Assembly: GCA_023271485.1 (NCBI GenBank)
Contig: JALPXT010000019.1
Span: forward strand, 1 to 16,353
DNA from: Dehalococcoidia bacterium
GTDB taxonomy: Bacteria > Chloroflexota > Dehalococcoidia > SZUA-161 > SpSt-899
Direction: 5' to 3'
Length of the DNA stretch: 16,353 nt
Numbering within the stretch: position 1 is the stretch's first letter; each line of letters starts with the position of its first letter. Under the pieces are notes generated by a model. That model was not told where the DNA came from, did no database searches, and was given only the letters and a program-made list of their open reading frames with translations. Below, one piece after another: positions 13,406-16,353 of the stretch. A program made the translations under genes and the position numbers.

Positions 13406-15147
13406 GAGGCCGCCTCCGGTTCCATCTGGTAGGCGAACATTTCCTGGAAGATCGGCGACGCGACGACCTCCTCTGTCGGGCCGTCGAGGACGACGCGACT
13501 ATCGGCCAGCGCGACGATACGAGGGAAGAGTTTTAACGTTGAGAGACGGTGGGTTACGCCGACTACCGTGGAGGGTCTTTCCAGCAGGTATTGGTAGATG
13601 CGCTCCTCGGTCTCCGAGTCGAGAGAGGAGGTGGCCTCGTCGAGGATGAGGATATCCGGCTGGCGCAGGATAGCGCGTGCCAGGGCGATACGAGCCTTCT
13701 CCCCGCCCGAGACCGTGGCGCCATCCGGTCCCAACCGGGTGTCCAGCCCATCGGGGAGAGTCCGGACGAACTCTTCCAGTTGAACCAATTGTATGGCACG
13801 TTCCAGTTTCGCCTCAGTGATGGTGCGCCCGTAGGTCAGATTCTCGCGCAGCGTCGTCTCAAACAGATAGGGATCCTGCGGCACAAAGCCAACCAATGAG
13901 CGTAAATCGGTGGGGTCTGCCTCGTTAGCAGGAACACCGCCGGCACGCACCTCGCCGCTGTCGGCTTCCAGCAGACCCGGGAGCATCTTAAGCGCCGTGC
14001 TCTTCCCCTCGCCACTGCGCCCGCAGATCATCACTTTCTCGCCTTCTCGAATGGTGAGCGATACCCGATCCAATACGAGCGTGTCACGCATCCGCCGTGA
14101 GACGTCCTTCCATTCGACGTCGTATCCCTGGAGGTGCTTGCCCCCGCTGCGTTCGGAGGGTTCGTCCATCATCTCCATCACCTCTGCCCAGGCGCGCAGT
14201 CCGGCTGCCGAGGACACGCCCATTTCGTTCAGAGCCTGCAACAGCCGGCCAAGCATCACGGCCAGGGTATACAGCGTGACAAGCATCGCTCCATCCATGC
14301 CACCCGCCAATGCTGGGAGAGCGGCGATGAACAACACCACGCCCGGCAGCAGCGTGTTCACGAAATCGGCTGTCGCCGTTGCAACCAGCAGATTCTTAAA
14401 CCAAGAGCCGAAGTCGCGCCAATGTATTCGCGAGGCAGTGGAAAAATGGCGAGAAAAGGTCTCTTCCAATGCGTTCTGCTTGATCTCATTGAAGCCACGA
14501 TGGGCGTCGCCGGCGATCCCAGTCAACACCCGCCGGCTTTCTATCACTTGTCCAAAAAGCTGCCCCTGACGCCGTCTGAACCATTGCACCACACCGTAGT
14601 AGAGCAGCAGCAACCCCAGAACGCCTGCCGTCAACGGCAGACTGATAAAAGCCATCACCATCACCAGGAACAGCGCTTGCAACAGGGTGAACAGCGGCTC
14701 AACCATCATGGTGACCCCATCTGCGGCCGAAGAGGCAATGTTCGAGATGACGGCCAGCAGATCACCGGGGCTGCGTTTGGTGAAATGATCCAGCGGAAAG
14801 GTCAGCGCGCGCTCCACCAGAGCAGGCTGCAACCTGTTGAGGAGGCGTGTCCGCAGCACGTAGCGCAACAGCGTCCGTTGGACCCCGCCCAGTACCGCAA
14901 TCCCCACCAGCGCCAACGCCACGAATATTCCTTCCCGCAGCAGCTCGGCGAATGGTGCGCCGGCAAAAGCCAGGTCGGCCAGTTGGCGCACCATGATCGC
15001 CAGCCCTGTAAAAAGCGCCATGGTTCCGCCGAGGACAACCAGCAGCAGCAGGTGCCAGGGCCAGTCGGAACGGTAGAAAGCGGTGTAGATTCGTCTGTAG
15101 GGGAGACGATTTTTCTCGTTTCCCTTCGATTTTGCTGTGTTATTCAT
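13402..15147 (-). CDS. ABC exporter-fold half-transporter, subunit A of cassette 2 (first gene of the block)
   Basis: This is a 581-residue half-transporter and the promoter-proximal gene of the four. Membrane segments lie near 31-54, 70-92, 145-168, 172-190, 266-284 and 286-303. ATPase motifs: Walker A GRSGEGKST (376-384), Q424, VSGGEKARIALARAIL (479-494), ILILDEATSSLD with Glu504, and His533. Residues 351-400 differ from the cassette 1 copy at only three positions, whereas 201-250, in the substrate-cavity half of the membrane domain, match at about 21 of 50. The ribosome-binding site GAGGAG lies 10 nt before ATG 15147. I found no convincing promoter in the 240 nt upstream. All catalytic residues are present, so no degenerate nucleotide site is visible in this subunit or its partner. 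Confidence 0.9.
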   Translation of the reverse strand: MNNTAKSKGNEKNRLPYRRIYTAFYRSDWPWHLLLLVVLGGTMALFTGLAIMVRQLADLAFAGAPFAELLREGIFVALALVGIAVLGGVQRTLLRYVLRTRLLNRLQPALVERALTFPLDHFTKRSPGDLLAVISNIASSAADGVTMMVEPLFTLLQALFLVMVMAFISLPLTAGVLGLLLLYYGVVQWFRRRQGQLFGQVIESRRVLTGIAGDAHRGFNEIKQNALEETFSRHFSTASRIHWRDFGSWFKNLLVATATADFVNTLLPGVVLFIAALPALAGGMDGAMLVTLYTLAVMLGRLLQALNEMGVSSAAGLRAWAEVMEMMDEPSERSGGKHLQGYDVEWKDVSRRMRDTLVLDRVSLTIREGEKVMICGRSGEGKSTALKMLPGLLEADSGEVRAGGVPANEADPTDLRSLVGFVPQDPYLFETTLRENLTYGRTITEAKLERAIQLVQLEEFVRTLPDGLDTRLGPDGATVSGGEKARIALARAILRQPDILILDEATSSLDSETEERIYQYLLERPSTVVGVTHRLSTLKLFPRIVALADSRVVLDGPTEEVVASPIFQEMFAYQMEPEAAS

Positions 15148-15387
15148 CGCTTTTCAGCTCCTCTTTGGTTATGGGACTGGCGCAATGACCGTCCCCCGCG
15201 CCGGACGGAACCCACTGCTACGGTAAAACGGGTGCGCAAAGGGACATGCTGTGATACTGCTGACAAACACGATCTTGGCCATATCTGGAGACATAGAAAT
15301 TTGAGTAATTCTCCTATGTCTCCAGAATAAAGGAGTCAGGGGTTACTCTGTAGGGCTAGAAACCTGCCCTGGCATCCTTTTTTTCTC
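15148..15387. other. Intergenic region between the binding-protein gene and the exporter block
   Basis: No gene was found, including no small precursor-peptide gene with a clear ribosome-binding site. It contains a 13-bp perfect inverted repeat (15284-15326, listed separately). It also has a small hairpin AGGGC/GCCCT around 15353-15371, just after the binding-protein stop, without a T-tract. Around 15173-15195 the motif GACTGGCGCAATGACCGTCC sits near the exporter start; it looks like the kind of phrase found in dispersed elements. No -35/-10 pair for the exporter genes was convincing. Confidence 0.45.
15284..15326. repeat. Perfect 13-bp inverted repeat, possible small-element relic
   Basis: TCTGGAGACATAG (15284-15296) and CTATGTCTCCAGA (15314-15326) are perfect inverted repeats with a 17-nt centre that itself is AT-rich (AAATTTGAGTAATTCTC). 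No T-tract follows on either strand, so it is not a standard terminator. Its size and symmetry suggest a palindromic repeat or a transposon end. It could also form a strong stem-loop in a read-through transcript. Confidence 0.7.
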
Positions 15388-16353
15388 TCACGGATCGGGG
15401 TAGATGAATATCCCCTTAAACTCAGCCCCATGGAACTCCTCGTAGTATTCCCGGAGAAGGGCCTCCGGGTCAACATCGGCGAAAAGCTCCGGGTGGAAAA
15501 TCTTCGCCATAAAGAGGTTAAGCATGATCGCTGGTGGACCGTAAGTGAGCTCCTTAGAGATGAGATACACCCTTCCTTCTTTCACCGCCTCCAGATTTTC
15601 CCAACCCGGCCGGTCAATGAGACGATCCAAGTATTCCCTTATCGGTTGGAAATCGGTTGCGCCGAAACCTATCGAGTCACAATAAGTCGCCATCAGCATC
15701 ACCGATGGGTTTCTCACGATTACCTTCTCCGGATCAACTCCTGTTATGCATAGCTCTATATCCGCAAAGATGTTTACCCCTCCGGCCCTTTCTATCTTCA
15801 TGTGCATATCCGAGCCGGGTCCCCAGGTCACGAATTCTATCATGGTGTACTCAGCAAAAACTCTCACCTTCTCTTCCTGGGTTAAGCCATGTACCCTGCC
15901 TTCTATAAGATCTAACTGTGCCTGGAAGAACTCTACCAGCCGGGCGGCAGCCCTTTCCTCATCGAACAGCTTGCCCAAGATCACGATATCATCAAAAAGT
16001 GTGGCCAGCCTGAAGTCATCTATTGCCACTACCGGGATGCCAGCCGGGGCCAGGGCTTCAACCTGCGCAGCAAGGTCAACAAAACCCCCAACGGGACTGG
16101 CGCCGATAACCAGTTGAGGTCTAAGCTCGATGATCCTTTCAAGGTCCACCCTGCCCGCCCAGCAACCCACCACTGTTTTTCCGTAGAATCCTGGCAAGAA
16201 CTCCCACTGGGCATCCCATTTGGTTATCCCGATAACCCTGTCCGCCGCCCCAAGGGCGTGGACGATCTCAGCGGCCCGCGAGGAGATAACAATCACCCTT
16301 TCCAGAGGCAAGGAGACCTCCACCTCTCTACCGGCAGAGTCCGTTATGATAAT
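15388..16353 (-). CDS. FecB/BtuF-type ABC substrate-binding protein (5' end outside window)
   Basis: The 321 visible residues belong to the helical-backbone metal-chelate binding proteins (FecB/BtuF/TroA-like fold) that deliver siderophores, heme, cobalamin or similar chelates to importers at the cell surface. The visible start, TDSAGREVEVSLPLERVIVI, is the usual VTDxxGRxVxVPxxPxRVV opening of this family. The signal peptide, probably of lipoprotein type, and the true start therefore lie beyond 16353; the internal GTG at 16321-16323 is not the start. Later landmarks are RVDLERIIELRPQLVIG, the mid-protein helix (about 110-140), GGVNIFADI, and the C-terminal half with EAVKEGRVYLIS. The permease and ATPase genes that would normally accompany it are not in the window. 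It points the same way as the exporter block but is separated from it by 240 nt. Confidence 0.88.
   Translation of the reverse strand: MIITDSAGREVEVSLPLERVIVISSRAAEIVHALGAADRVIGITKWDAQWEFLPGFYGKTVVGCWAGRVDLERIIELRPQLVIGASPVGGFVDLAAQVEALAPAGIPVVAIDDFRLATLFDDIVILGKLFDEERAAARLVEFFQAQLDLIEGRVHGLTQEEKVRVFAEYTMIEFVTWGPGSDMHMKIERAGGVNIFADIELCITGVDPEKVIVRNPSVMLMATYCDSIGFGATDFQPIREYLDRLIDRPGWENLEAVKEGRVYLISKELTYGPPAIMLNLFMAKIFHPELFADVDPEALLREYYEEFHGAEFKGIFIYPDP

Larger units (their letters stand above)
8244..15147 (-). repeat. Tandem duplication of a two-gene ABC exporter cassette (about 3.4 kb each)
   Basis: Cassette 2 (15147-11696) and cassette 1 (11677-8244) have the same gene order, the same 4-nt overlap inside each pair and gap-free protein alignments. 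They are joined by an 18-nt gap. Long near-identical DNA stretches, including synonymous sites, remain in the ATPase-coding parts (for example around 8441-8472 and 11910-11941). The pattern shows duplication followed by divergence, possibly with later gene conversion of the ATPase ends. Confidence 0.9.

Noticed and set aside
14134..15330. Long plus-strand open frame of 398 codons
   Set aside because: It runs antisense to the well-supported exporter subunit A and has a composition typical of a GC-rich shadow frame (many Gln, His and Arg), with no recognisable domain or ribosome-binding site.
15148..15387. Search for a small precursor-peptide gene to serve the exporters
   Set aside because: No short frame with a good ribosome-binding site, leader-like sequence or Gly-Gly cleavage motif was found on either strand. 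The exporters also lack a C39 peptidase domain.

Overview
The window looks like the chromosome of an anaerobic Gram-positive bacterium of the Clostridia / Peptococcaceae type. This is an inference from strong AAGGAGG-type ribosome-binding sites, one textbook sigma-A promoter, a minimal two-gene SUF system, an ECF transporter with fused ATPases, and scattered transposon debris. No rRNA, tRNA or other taxonomic marker is present, so the assignment is tentative. The genes in 2.1-8.1 kb have moderate GC content. The exporter genes in 8.2-15.1 kb are visibly richer in GC, which suggests the window was assembled from blocks of different history.

Layout. (1) 1-962, minus strand: the left part of an IS21-family element. 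It holds a partial istA and an end carrying four phased copies of a 16-bp repeat. It has landed in the permease gene of a MacB/LolD-type ABC transporter and left only about 45 codons of that gene (963-1098). (2) 1095-1784, minus: the intact partner ATPase, driven by a consensus promoter. (3) 1839-2142: a divergent intergenic region. (4) 2143-4048, plus: a SufB-like scaffold gene and a SufC ATPase gene, a minimal Fe-S cluster assembly pair. (5) 4132-6715, minus: a fused double-ATPase EcfA and EcfT, i.e. an ECF energising module with no S component in view. (6) 6716-7148: intergenic debris with a palindrome and the tail of a DDE transposase. (7) 7149-8117, plus: an unrecognised polytopic membrane protein. 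(8) 8244-15147, minus: four ABC exporter-fold half-transporters, a two-gene heterodimer cassette duplicated in tandem. (9) 15388-16353, minus: a FecB/BtuF-type substrate-binding protein that runs off the window edge.

How they may work together. SufBC would supply Fe-S clusters. The ECF module, the two exporter-fold pairs and the binding protein could belong to one metal-chelate or cofactor transport locus, since exporter-fold heterodimers can import siderophores in the IrtAB/YbtPQ family. That link is inference from proximity: operon continuity is broken between the blocks, and no biosynthetic gene, S component or substrate peptide was found. The most solid new observations are the start-codon hairpin and phased repeats of the IS21 element, and the duplicated exporter cassette, whose ATPase domains stay nearly identical while its membrane domains have diverged.
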